From positions 25,952,001 to 26,016,000 of the forward strand of contig JARKIP010000011.1 in assembly GCA_029990175.1 (NCBI GenBank): 64,000 bases of DNA, given 5' to 3'. Position 1 is the stretch's first letter. The number at the start of each line of letters is the position of its first letter. The notes beneath the pieces are model-generated. The model worked only from the letters and a program-made list of their open reading frames with translations, searched no databases and was not told the origin of the DNA. The stretch is from Petunia secreta (lineage: Eukaryota > Streptophyta > Magnoliopsida > Solanales > Solanaceae). A program made the translations under genes and the position numbers. Shown here piece after piece: positions 54,901 to 64,000 of this stretch.

Positions 54901-57900
54901 TTTCCTTGACTAGGTATATCATACCTAAGGAATAGTCAAGAACTGTTCCTCAAGTTAACTTATGTTCAAGTTATGATACCAAGAAAAGGGTAAAGATTAT
55001 GAAGTTATAAATACTCAAGGTTGCGTTAAGCTATGCTACATTGGCACTGATCATAAGAGTTCAAGATACTATGCGATTCAAATTGCTCCAACTTACCTCA
55101 CGACTAGCTAACTGATCAAATCGATAAGAGCCGTGCAAGCGCAACAACTTTACCTGCAAAATTGGCAACTGTAAGTTTATGCATGTTCCTTAAATAAAAT
55201 CCTGATATGCCTTCATGAGCAACAAAACCTCAATGCACAGTTATTATGGCCATACCCACAAATAATATGCTTACCACAGTTTCCAGCCAGCCAGCTGCCA
55301 ATGCTGATGACATCGCTTCCCAGTAGCGGGGATCTTCTTCAACAACCTGTCATATGCAAGTTAATTGGAAATGAGCACAGAAAGACGGAATCACTGCTCC
55401 TTCCATTCCAAATCAAGAATCCTACTTTCTATCTTGTGTTGTACCAAATTCTGTCCACTTCCTAAAATGACCTTTTTCCTTACACTATTCATTGTCTGTT
55501 GAGTATCTGTTACGGTCCCAGGTTACAGATTTAGTTGCCTGTGTTTTTTTCTTTGGACGACCTATTTTGAAATAATAACTCAGCTCATTAAAAGGAGACT
55601 GAAACCTTAGAGTTCAATAAGAGAGAACTCTGATCTCTTGTTTTTTTGTTAAATTCTGACTTAAGTTTTTATTAACCAATGTGCCCTTTAAATAAGGAAT
55701 TACATCAATAAGAAACTTAACCCTTAAATACTAGAAACCCTGAAGAATATTTTAGAATAAGAAAAACCCTAATCCTTAATTGACTAGAAAACATAAATCT
55801 ATTCTATAATAACAATAATAATAATACTAATAAAAATATTAATTGCAAACTAAAACCTAGACCCTAAAACACGTAACATTACTCCCCTCCTGAAAAACGA
55901 GCTTGTCCTCAAGCTCGAAATCTGGATAAGTCCGACACAAACTAGCCACAACCTCTCCTTGGGCCCTCACTTGAATTGGTCTCAATGTCTTCCACTTCTA
56001 GCAAGAACAACTTCTTACACGGATGGGTTGTTGTATAAGGTTCATCACAGTTGTAACATAGTCCTTTAGCTCTACGATCCGCCATCTCTGGTCGAGTTAG
56101 TTTTTTTATGAATGGATTTGGTGCGGAATTTGTTGCAACTCCAACTTGATTGGTGTTTGAGAATTGCAACTTTTGTTCAAATGCTCTAGCCAGATTCATG
56201 GCACTTGCTAAAACAGTTGGTTTATGCATTTGGACATCCAACCGAATTGAATCATCCAAACCCGCCATAAACAAGCTGACATGCTGGTCGAGTCTCACAT
56301 ACTGACTAGCCCGAGCCAACCTCTCCTGAAATTGACGTTGATAGACTTCCCACGGTTCCAGTATGTTTCAAGCTAACTAGTTCCTCCAAAGGGTTGTTGC
56401 CTTCTGGTGGACCAAACCTAGTGGAGCAACAATTTTTGAACTCTGCCCAAGTTACTCCAATTTTTTCTAGCTTCAATTGGTAGTACCAAAGCTGGGCTTC
56501 ACCCAACATATGGAAAGCTGCTAGTCCCACTTTATCTATCTCGTTTGTATGTTGATTTTCAAAAAATTGCTCGCACCTATGTAACCAGATCAAAGGATCC
56601 TCACTACCATCAAAGGTTGGGAAATCCAGCTTAGAATATCTAGGGACCAGTCCGCTTGTTTGAGGAACTGCTCCATCATATGGCAGAGTAGCAGCACCTC
56701 TTGCAGATTGATTCGCTGCACTGCCAGGTTGCAAGGAGTTGCTATTTTCACTTGTTTCGCCTTCCCTAAGAACTGAATTACCCATACCTGTAATAATTGT
56801 TTGCAATTGTTCCAAAAATTCATGGAAATTTCAGTTGGTTGCTCAAGCGATTCTCAATGTCTGTAACCCTAGCTTCAACGACGGCCTCCATAGCTGCTCT
56901 TTCCTGTTGCAAAATTGATTTCATCTCATCGCCCGTCGTGTTAGGCTCTGATACCAAATTGTTACGGTCCCAGGTTACAGGTTTAGTTGTCTGTGTTTTC
57001 TTTGGGCGACCTATTTTGAAATAATAACTCAGCTCGTTAAAGGGAGACTGAAACCTTAGAGTTCAATAAGAGAGAACTATGATCTCTTATTTTTTGTTAA
57101 ATTCTGACTTAAGTTTTTATTAACCAATGTGCCCTTTAAATAGGAAATTACATCAATAAGAAACTTAACCCTTAAATACTAGAAACCCTAAAGAATATTC
57201 TAGAATAAGAAAAACCATAATCCTTAATTGACTAGAAAACATAAATCTATTCTATAATAACAATAATAATAATACTAATAATAATATTAATTGCAAACTA
57301 AAACCTAGACCCTAAAACACGTAACAGTATCCTACCATGAAAGAAGTATCGTTGACCCAATTTTTCATTAAATAAAGGCTTAAAATTTTCCTAACATTAC
57401 TATCACTTTGCTTTTGGAGCCACTTCTGAGTAAATACAATTAGATTTTAATTTCCATGTTTACATCTGCAAGACTATATCCAATCAAATTATGACATTAA
57501 AACTGGACTAATAATTTATCCACCAAAAAATCCGTTGACAGGCCCAATGAAAATAAAGTTCATAGGGATATCAAGTGATAACTAACCTGTAGACTAACAA
57601 GTTCGTGCTGAAAATCCACAAGCTTTGAATGAATAGTTGGTAGCGTTTCCGAGAATAAAGAATTGTAGTCCTGTTAAATGTAACATGGATTAAGTTGGAA
57701 GATGAGTATGAGACTTGGGATATCTGTCAGAGAAAATCAAGGAATCTTGAGGAAAATAGAAAAGCATACAGCTAACCAATCTAGCAACCGTTCAGGAATC
57801 CAAGATTGAGATTGCTTGTCTACATAAAATATCTCCAGCAGCTCCCATGCAGCTTTCAGGCACGTTGGCTCTTTAGTTTCCTAACAAGCACACACAGACA

Positions 57901-60359
57901 CATATAAACACTAAATAGCTGCGTAGAGCCAGACAAATGCATGATGCCAATTACTTACATTTACTACTGCCTTGGGATCTTCAATAACTGATCTAGGAGG
58001 TGATTTTCGATCAGAGAGCAGAGAATTTATCTCTTTGCTGTAGTCTATGACATGCTCTGACCTGATTAAACATAAAATGCAGCAAAAATCAACTAGTGGC
58101 CCTATGAAAGGAACACAGTCACACAGGCCATCAAATTGTTGAATGAAACTCCCTCAGCTCTCGAATAGAGAAAGAAACTTCACGCTTATGTGACTTAAAA
58201 CTCTTCTGTGGTAGAACGGGAAAAACTAAACACTCTGGCCTTTCACCACTAAATTTTCCCAGAATTGCATCACAAAGCAATTAGACTGGAAAAGTCCTAG
58301 AAGCTAAGGCCACACAAGAATACACAAACGAACAAGACACGCTAAGCTTGCATTTAGCACACTGCCTAAGGCTGTGCAAGGTAAAAAATTCAGATATCTT
58401 CATAAAATGAATAATATAAATCAATAAAAATAAAGCCAAGTGTGTGACCTAGTGGTCAATGGGAGGAGAACCATGAAGACTCACCACCGTCATAAAAAAT
58501 AAAAAAATAAAAATTTACTTTTCCATTAAAACAGAATCCTCCTAAGTAAAATACCTATAGTCTAGCTAAGCTGTTTCATTAAAACTCAAGAATAAGAAGA
58601 TCTTAGGAACCAATGAGCATGGAAACCAATAAACAAATAAACTTCAACGTACATATGCTTTATTTGGTCGATGAATATGCTTTATTTGGTCGATGAATTT
58701 CTAAAAAAGAGGTAGAAAGTAGGCAAAGAAATTTTCTTCTTTTACTTTCCCCCTTTTCTTGGGGGTGGAGTGAAGAGGTCCAAAACAGAGCTAACAGCTT
58801 ATAGCTCAAAGAAATACTTGGTCAATCAATTCTTAGGTGGTGTGACATTTTCTTTTTCAGGAAGAAAAAGAATGAATAAGGCGCCCACCGTGGGGCTCAA
58901 AGCCACAACCACAAGGTTAAGAGCCTTGAGCTCTCCCAAACTCTTAGGTGGAGTTACAAGATCTACTTCTATAACAAGACTGATCTCTGCATAGATTCCT
59001 ACCAGGCATCACCGGAAAAGCAATTCCAAGATCATCTCCAGCTTTCAACATCATTAACCAACAACCCTCCACCTTAATTACAAACGATAGCAATCCCAGT
59101 TTGTAGAATATCATTACTTCTCATAGAGTCAAACAATTGATATTTGCAATTCAATTATTTTCTAAATCTTTTTAATTTATTTGACAATGAATTTCTCAAC
59201 TGGGTATTGACTATGTTCTGTAGATATTTTGGCGTCACAGAGGACGTGCCTATCAGCCACCAAGTTTCGAACTGTGAGCCTAGGCCTAAGTTCGAGCCTA
59301 ATCAACTTTATACCATATTATGTCACAACCCGAGCTAACCCGACCCGAGCCGAGTCAAGTCAGAGTCGAGCCTAACTGAGCTTTACACCATACAAGCTGA
59401 GTCAAGCCTAGTCGAGATTTATACCATACGAGTCGAGTCAAGCCTAATCGAGCTTTATATAATATAGTCGAGTCAAGCCTAAGCCGAGCTCAACTAAGCT
59501 TTGCTACAATTTGACCGAGCCCAAACTAGGTTGAGCTCAATTGAGCTTTACTACAACTGACTGAGCCCGAGCTGAGCCGAGCTCAACTGAGCTTCGATAC
59601 AATTTGACCAAGCCCGAGCTGAGCTCAACTGAGCTTTGCTACAGTTTGACCGCCCCTTTATATTTCTGTAGATCATTTGGCGTCATAGAAGACCTGCCTA
59701 TTAGCCACCAAGTTTCGAACTGTGAGCTTATGCCTTAGTTTGAGCCTAACCAAGCTCAGATGAGCTTTGTTACAGTTTGACGGAGCCCGAGCTGAGCCGG
59801 CTCCTTTATATTTCTGTCCACATACAAGGCATTGTCTCGAGATTCATAGACTCAAACCGAGCCGAGCTCCATTGCTTGGGGATTTCCCGGTTATCAAAAA
59901 ACAATACTCTAGAGGTAATTTTCAGGTCTATTTCAACTAAATCAAGTTACAATTTATCCAACAATAGCATTTACTTATCAGAAAACAAAAATTTTACCAG
60001 TCTGCCTTATAAGGAGAAGCATCCAACGAATGCTTACGGCTCTGAAGAAGCGCGAAAGGCGTAACGGAACCATACGCGATTTTCCTCCATTTAACAGCAT
60101 CAATTTCATCATCTACAGTGTTACTTAGATTCACCTCCACCACTCTACCACCAGCCTCGCCGTCACCCTCCGCCTGAGACGGCTGCCGGAGTGCTGTGAC
60201 TCGGAGAGTGTTGCCACGCGCCCAGGAAATGGATAATCGATGGACTGGTGATTTAAGGCCGTGATGTAGAGGGTAGATTACTGCCGGTTGATTTTCCGGC
60301 TCCGGTGAACCTACCGGAACCATTGCTAGCTCGCCGGGTTCTGACGTCAGTCCTGGCAT
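48920..60359 (-). CDS. NUP85: Nuclear pore protein NUP85 (18 exons, 710 aa)
   Basis: Exons, from the start: 60359-59998, 58061-57959, 57880-57770, 57670-57587, 55346-55275, 55153-55097, 54387-54268, 54194-53994, 53888-53778, 53692-53655, 53547-53391, 52970-52869, 52723-52667, 52493-52347, 50731-50661, 50556-50469, 50156-50100, 49114-48920. All join in one open frame. The N-terminus (MPGLTSEPGELAMVPVG, HGLKSPVHRLSISWARGN, WRKIAYGSVTPFALLQSRK) and the helical body (AWELLEIFYVDKQSQSWIPE, EELHRLVYAQVLSSHALTWQ, VHHWKHGRKG, FWLQQARDEFRLNRIAKQLF) match plant NUP85, which is about as long (Arabidopsis form about 716 aa, from memory). NUP85 is an alpha-solenoid scaffold subunit of the NUP107-160 (Y) complex of the nuclear pore. 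The exon 10 donor (GTTTGT) is weak but required for frame. Introns hold several transposons; the coding sequence is unbroken. Confidence 0.9.
49538..49784. mobile_element. Stowaway-like MITE in the last intron of NUP85
   Basis: The left end CTCCCTCTATCCCATTTTG and right end (minus strand) CTCCCTCCGTCCCACTTTG are inverted copies, each followed by TTTGTC, and are bordered by TA on both sides. 247 bp. Confidence 0.85.
50991..51374. mobile_element. hAT-like MITE in NUP85 intron 14
   Basis: The ends are CAGTGTT and AACACTG, flanked by an exact 8 bp repeat GGCCTAAC (50983-50990 and 51375-51382), the duplication size of hAT elements. The inner part has GCGCTTAGC- and AAGCGCGCTTT-like words. 384 bp, no coding. 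Confidence 0.8.
51600..51668. repeat. C13 run and AC microsatellite in NUP85 intron 14
   Basis: C13 at 51625-51637, then an (AC)n tract to about 51664. Confidence 0.8.
52041..52160. mobile_element. Foldback MITE with 8 bp target duplication in NUP85 intron 14
   Basis: 120 bp that nearly folds on itself: CTATGTTGCTCGGATCCTCC at the left pairs with the right end, GGAGGATCCAAGCAACATAG. The flanks are CAAATTAC on both sides (52033-52040 and 52161-52168). Confidence 0.85.
55508..55878 (-). repeat. 3' LTR of the TR-GAG element
   Basis: 371 bp, begins TGTTACGGTCCCAGG and ends ACACGTAACA on the plus strand. Confidence 0.9.
55942..56815 (-). pseudogene. Gag of the TR-GAG element, one frameshift
   Basis: The frame from 56815 (MEQLQTIITGMGNSV) has FPTFDGSEDPLIWLHRCEQF, AFHMLGEAQLWYYQLK and FGPPEGNNPLEELVSL. 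It shifts frame near 56315-56350 into a second frame (MARASQYVRLDQHVSLFMAG, LARAFEQKLQ, a CYNCDEPYTTTHPC knuckle, KKLFLLEVED) that ends at 55942. The gag family is of Ty3/gypsy type. There is no protease, RT or integrase before the 3' LTR. Confidence 0.87.
56960..57326 (-). repeat. 5' LTR of the TR-GAG element
   Basis: 367 bp, same ends as the other LTR; next to the tRNA-Met-type primer site. Confidence 0.9.
58437..58500. repeat. SINE-like fragment in NUP85 intron 1
   Basis: GTGACCTAGTGGTCAATG followed by GAGAACCATGA is the A-box region of a common Solanaceae tRNA-derived SINE type. The rest is missing and it ends in A-rich DNA. Confidence 0.45.
58882..58954 (-). pseudogene. tRNA-Lys(CUU)-like sequence, tRNA pseudogene or SINE head
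   Basis: On the minus strand the anticodon arm (CAAGGCTCTTAACCTTG), variable loop and T arm (GTGGCTTTGAGCCCCAC) and 3' acceptor strand (GGTGGGCG) agree with plant tRNA-Lys(CUU). The 5' acceptor strand and D arm are degraded (CCACCTAAGAGTTTGGGAGAG), so the acceptor stem cannot pair. Not a working tRNA. It may be the head of a tRNA-Lys-derived SINE such as the tobacco TS type. Confidence 0.68.
59215..59790. repeat. Degenerate tandem repeats in NUP85 intron 1
   Basis: An ~85 bp block (CTGTAGATATTTTGGCGTC... to GAGCCTAA) occurs at 59218-59302 and again at 59666-59751. Between them are about ten diverged units built from GAGCCGAGTCAAG, CAACTGAGCTTTGCTACA and GACCGAGCCCGAGCTGAG. No coding sense. 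Confidence 0.75.
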
Positions 60360-63300
60360 TGTCGCCGGAATCTGATGAATGTGTTTGAGTGTTCTAGGGT
60401 TTTAGAATGGGTTTATAGTAAAAGGGAGGGAGTCGAGATTTCATAATTTTCAATTAAGACCAGTTATTATACACGGGTATACAATTATACATCATGCAAG
60501 AATTAACATATACCTTATATTGCTTACTTTTTTATTTTGTTTAAGGATGATTCAGAGACCTTTCATTTTTACTTCAAAAAATTGATTTCATGTGATTTGT
60601 ATTATTATTATTAGTATATATCTCTTGATTAGATATCGTAGTAATAGTTGTTTCAAGTTATTCACTATTAATACAAAAAAGGATTCATTCCAAGATTTCA
60701 AGAGATATTGACGAATTTGTTGGAGTTTTTTCTAAACTTCTTTTCTTATCTCGGATAATGAACGTGTTGATTTTTAACATTTTCATTGTTAACTTTTTCT
60801 CGTTATGGAGTAACTTCTTATATTTGGTTTGATGAAACAACTGTTAATTAGTTACATAATGTATCTTTTATATTATGGTATATATTTCTTAAGGAGTATA
60901 TTGATTTATTTGTTGTAACATATATATCAATTTCTTTGTTGCATAATATTGATAAGCTGTAAACGATTTATCATTCTAGCGTGTGTAATTTCTTCTTCCT
61001 AATAGGATTTTAATTCCTAAACTAAGCACATGCAGTCTAAGTTTTGAAGAGATTACTTGAAGTGCTTACCATCTTGCTTGACTAAGTTTGAACTCTCTTA
61101 CTTTACTAATGAATAAAATAGAATATATCTTACCCTACTTCATATTAAAAGAGGAGACAAATGAAAAGGATGGCAAAATTTCTTTTACAATATGACTCTG
61201 GTTGAAGGATTTTAATGGAATTTGAAAAGCGAAGATTCTGGCTAATGTCTTCCAAACAACTATTGAACAACTTAATCAATACCAGCAGATTCGACAAAAT
61301 TTCCTATTATGGGAAGGTAGTTTTCAGACCCCACATATTGAAATGCATAAGATTGGATCCATATGGAAGTCAAGGTCAGCAACTATAAGAGAAAGTCACT
61401 GTACAAAACTACATGTATTAAAAATAAAACAAACGATGGAACACTAATATATCAAAGTTTCCATGAACTTCTTATTTCTTCAACTATTATATTACATACT
61501 ATATGTATACGTATGCGTGCGCACGCGCGTGTGTGTATATGAATATGTATATATACGCGCGCGCACACACATGTATACACACATATATACATATGTATGT
61601 ATGTGAACATGTATGTTAGAGACTTGCTCCAAAATAATAGATTGTATGAAAATAAATATAAAAGAGAAAAGTCATCACCCTAGCTCCGGCACCGGCAATG
61701 CTACGTGATTTATCTCTTTTAATTCTTGAACCAAAGACAATTCAACTATCTTCCGGCCACTCCAGTTTAGACATCTAACAACCAAAAATTTTAATAACTC
61801 AGAAATAAGGATCCTTTAAAAATAACAATTCGATTGAGATAGAAGGTTGTGCTTTTAGTCTTTTCCATATCGAATAGATAATTTCCACTTATGAGAGATT
61901 ACTCTACATCCAAGGCATACTAAAGAATTCCAAAAAAAAAAAAAAAAAAAGATATCTTCGTAGTAAATAGACCTAAAGATCCAAGAAACAAAATAAACAG
62001 AGCGAGTTGTAAATGTTATACCATTGATTCTTGCATATCTACTTATAGCATTAAGTAAACTTATTAGTAAATCCTTGTCTCAATGGTTCAAATCAACTTC
62101 TAACCAAATCGTTGCCTACAGCGAGCTTGATTTTAAATAAAAGTGAAAGAGTTAGCAAAACAATGTGAGCACTCCTGCAATACATTAGAGAAAGGGTTGG
62201 GTGGTCTTTATTGAGGCAGATTAAAAAAATGTTAATTACTCATATTGGTTCTAGCAATTGTATGTGATAAAATTGAATTTATAAATAACAATTAATTTTA
62301 TATCTATATGGGTCAAAAATAATGAGTTATATCAAGTCTATTTATGTTTTAACTGATTAGATCTAAAGATTAAGGCTAAGGTCGTGTAGCTTAGTTCTAA
62401 CAAAAATATAAACCAACCGTATGAATAAATAATGGTAAAAACTAAGGAAATCTTATTTGAATGATACAAGTGTTAATATAAAGAGAACAAATTAGTAGAG
62501 TGAGTAATCCAAGAGAGCTAAACCAATGCTTGATATTCTTTATAAAGTTGTCGTTTACAGAAGAGTGGGTAATCAATCATACTATGAATTATAAAATTGT
62601 TAATATAAAGAATATTTATACTACTTTCTAACCATACAGTATCCATATACATATTCAAACACATTCCGCTTCAAGGATAAGGTTCAAGCATACGACCAAA
62701 TAATATTGATGTACTGACACAACTGTCTTCTTGTAGTCTCCGGGTCCGGAGACCAACGTCAACTTTAGTCCATAGCCATGCTTCTTAACGAGTTGAGTAT
62801 AATTGTCTCGGGGATAGTTGAAGTCTTTGTCGCCTTATTTGATCTTTGTGCCTTCGATTGTGGCCCTCATCTCTTACCACGTCATCTTGAGTTGCCTTTG
62901 ACCTACTGTCATGTGGTCGGTCACACTGCTTATGTGGCCGATACAGATTTTACCTAATACATCATTCGTGTGCCCAAAAGAATGGGCAAGTTTGATTCTG
63001 AGTCTTTTACAGATTCGATAGACATATATGCACTGGAAGAAACCTATGCCGGATGCCTGACTACTTCACATGATGACATAAAAATATTATTAATGAGAAA
63101 TGAGTTTCATGTTATAATTGACACAATAAACCTACATCTAGTGTTTATAAAGTTTTGAGTAATTTCATTAAAGTCATGTCCTCTTTTATCTTATTCAATG
63201 AATAAATGTAAGAAAACTAACTATTCTCTTTCTCTGAATATATTTGGTAACATTTCCTTGTTAGGCTGTAAAAAGAGTGACGATTTCTTAAAACTAGAAA

Positions 63301-64000
63301 CAATATAACTTATGTTAGCCTTACTTGTTTTAATAATGACAATAGTCTAAAATATTATCTATTGCAGGAACATGGTAAGAGTTGGACCAAGATGATCTGC
63401 AACTAAAAGGGAAAATTGGTGGATCGTTTGTAACGAACGACTATCAAACTAGGATGAATAATTTAGTGGGCTTGAAGGATTGTTGAAATAAGCTGATCAA
63501 CTTCGTCATTAATCTAGCAAAGATTAATTAAGGCAGCTGGAGCAAATCTCGAGGAGACAAAAAGGTATTGACAAATTTAAAGACAAGCACCTGAAGTTAA
63601 AAATGATTGGAAGCATGATAAAAATACTTATATTAACTCCCTTGGATCACTCGTATTGCCTCAACTAATGTCTTGAAACCAATTCCATCTCTTAAAGTCA
63701 AAAGCTGTTGATAAATCGAACGGCTAGTTGAAGTTCTTGATAAAATGGTTGAAGGTTGAAGAAGACAAGTAACACATCGATCCTTCCAAGCAATCTCAAA
63801 GTTCTTTCTTATTCTTAGCAAGTGTTGTATTATGTAATACTTAGTGATACGAAAAGAAAAGAGAAAAAAAGAGAGATAAAAAGAATTGAGAGTTGTATCG
63901 TATAAGTATTTTGGAAGCATGGAAAACCTAAGGATACGTTTGTTTTATGAACTCTCAATACCAATAGGTAAATGTTAGTAGTGATCGAGTGAAAATCATA
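60360..64000. other. NUP85 promoter side and AT-rich intergenic DNA
   Basis: No gene recognised. About 61500-61620 is an alternating purine-pyrimidine tract (GCGTGCGCACGCGCGTGTGT, then CGCGCGCGCACACACA). An A18 run is at about 61932-61949. About 62735-62960 is more GC-rich than its surroundings and contains the palindrome CTCCGGGTCCGGAG. The minus-strand frame 63633-63920 and plus-strand frame 62970-63158 have no family signature. Confidence 0.5.
61490..61620. repeat. Alternating purine-pyrimidine microsatellite
   Basis: A mixed TA/TG/CG/CA dinucleotide tract about 110 bp long, of the kind that can adopt Z-DNA or cruciform structure. It lies about 1.2 kb upstream of the NUP85 start. Confidence 0.75.

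Larger units (their letters stand above)
55508..57326 (-). mobile_element. TR-GAG type mini LTR retroelement in NUP85 intron 4
   Basis: LTRs 55508-55878 (371 bp) and 56960-57326 (367 bp), TG...CA, roughly 96-97% alike by eye. The target duplication is GTATC (55503-55507 and 57327-57331). The primer site on the minus strand is TGGTATCAGAGCC (56944-56956); a purine tract on the minus strand lies at 55880-55893. The 1.08 kb interior holds only gag. Such LTR elements with gag alone are called TR-GAGs and depend on other elements for Pol. It lies in the same transcriptional direction as NUP85. Confidence 0.92.

Noticed and set aside
58882..58954. Functional tRNA-Lys gene
   Set aside because: The 5' acceptor strand and D arm do not match or pair.
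63633..63920. 95-residue minus-strand frame near the window end
   Set aside because: No recognisable motif, AT-rich and next to purine-rich low-complexity DNA; it may be part of an unidentified repeat.
1..64000. CRISPR arrays, operons, ribosome binding sites, bacterial or organelle insertions, rRNA genes
   Set aside because: None seen; the spliced genes and LTR elements show plant nuclear DNA.

Overview
This 64 kb window is plant nuclear DNA: multi-exon genes with GT-AG introns, nested LTR retrotransposons, CACTA, Mutator, hAT and Stowaway-type elements, and no operons. Repeat style (foldback MITEs with CAGTGTT or CTATGTTGCTCGG ends, a tRNA-Lys-derived sequence, a 'GTGACCTAGTGGTCAATG'-type SINE scrap) points to a eudicot, most likely Solanaceae. 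The species is inferred, not proven.

Layout. (1) 1-13417: the 3' part of a CACTA (En/Spm) element with a TNP2-like transposase ending in DUF4216, then a five-exon Transposase_24 (TNPA-like) gene, GC-rich subterminal repeats and the terminal CACTA repeat at 13399-13417. A Ty3/gypsy element on the minus strand (LTRs of 2.7 kb, target site duplication TATAT) sits inside a TNP2 exon. Its left junction was later flipped as a ~0.15 kb inversion between two TA tracts. (2) 14153-15482: a Pack-MULE with ~250 bp inverted ends and a 9 bp target duplication, carrying a genomic piece (with intron) of an LHW-like bHLH gene. (3) 15629-22422: a decayed Ty1/copia element (TSD TTACT). (4) 22898-25701: a solo LTR of 2.8 kb (TSD GTTAT) with two internal tandem arrays. 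(5) 26350-27112: an inverted-repeat element just upstream of an RCC1-family gene (27216-30551, plus). (6) 30.8-48.4 kb: a tandem duplication of a small double-Agenet gene. Copy A is split by a 12.29 kb Ty3/gypsy Tat-type element (31237-43526, TSD GTGAT) that carries gag, protease, RT, two RNase H domains, integrase and a spliced antisense gene. Copy B (46706-47239) is intact. (7) 48920-60359, minus: an 18-exon gene for the nucleoporin NUP85 (710 aa), whose introns hold a TR-GAG mini-retroelement, two hAT-like MITEs, one Stowaway-like MITE and tRNA-derived sequence. (8) 60.4-64 kb: AT-rich promoter and intergenic DNA without recognisable genes.

Three host genes look functional: the RCC1-family protein, Agenet copy B and NUP85. 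The most notable observations are a U12-type intron with an apparent GG 3' end in the RCC1 gene, a UAG-CAA-TCA (CAR-YYA type) stop that is the only break between protease and RT frames in the Tat element, the bHLH-capturing Pack-MULE, and a gypsy element with nearly identical LTRs around a thoroughly broken, protease-less interior. All coordinates and comparisons were made by eye.
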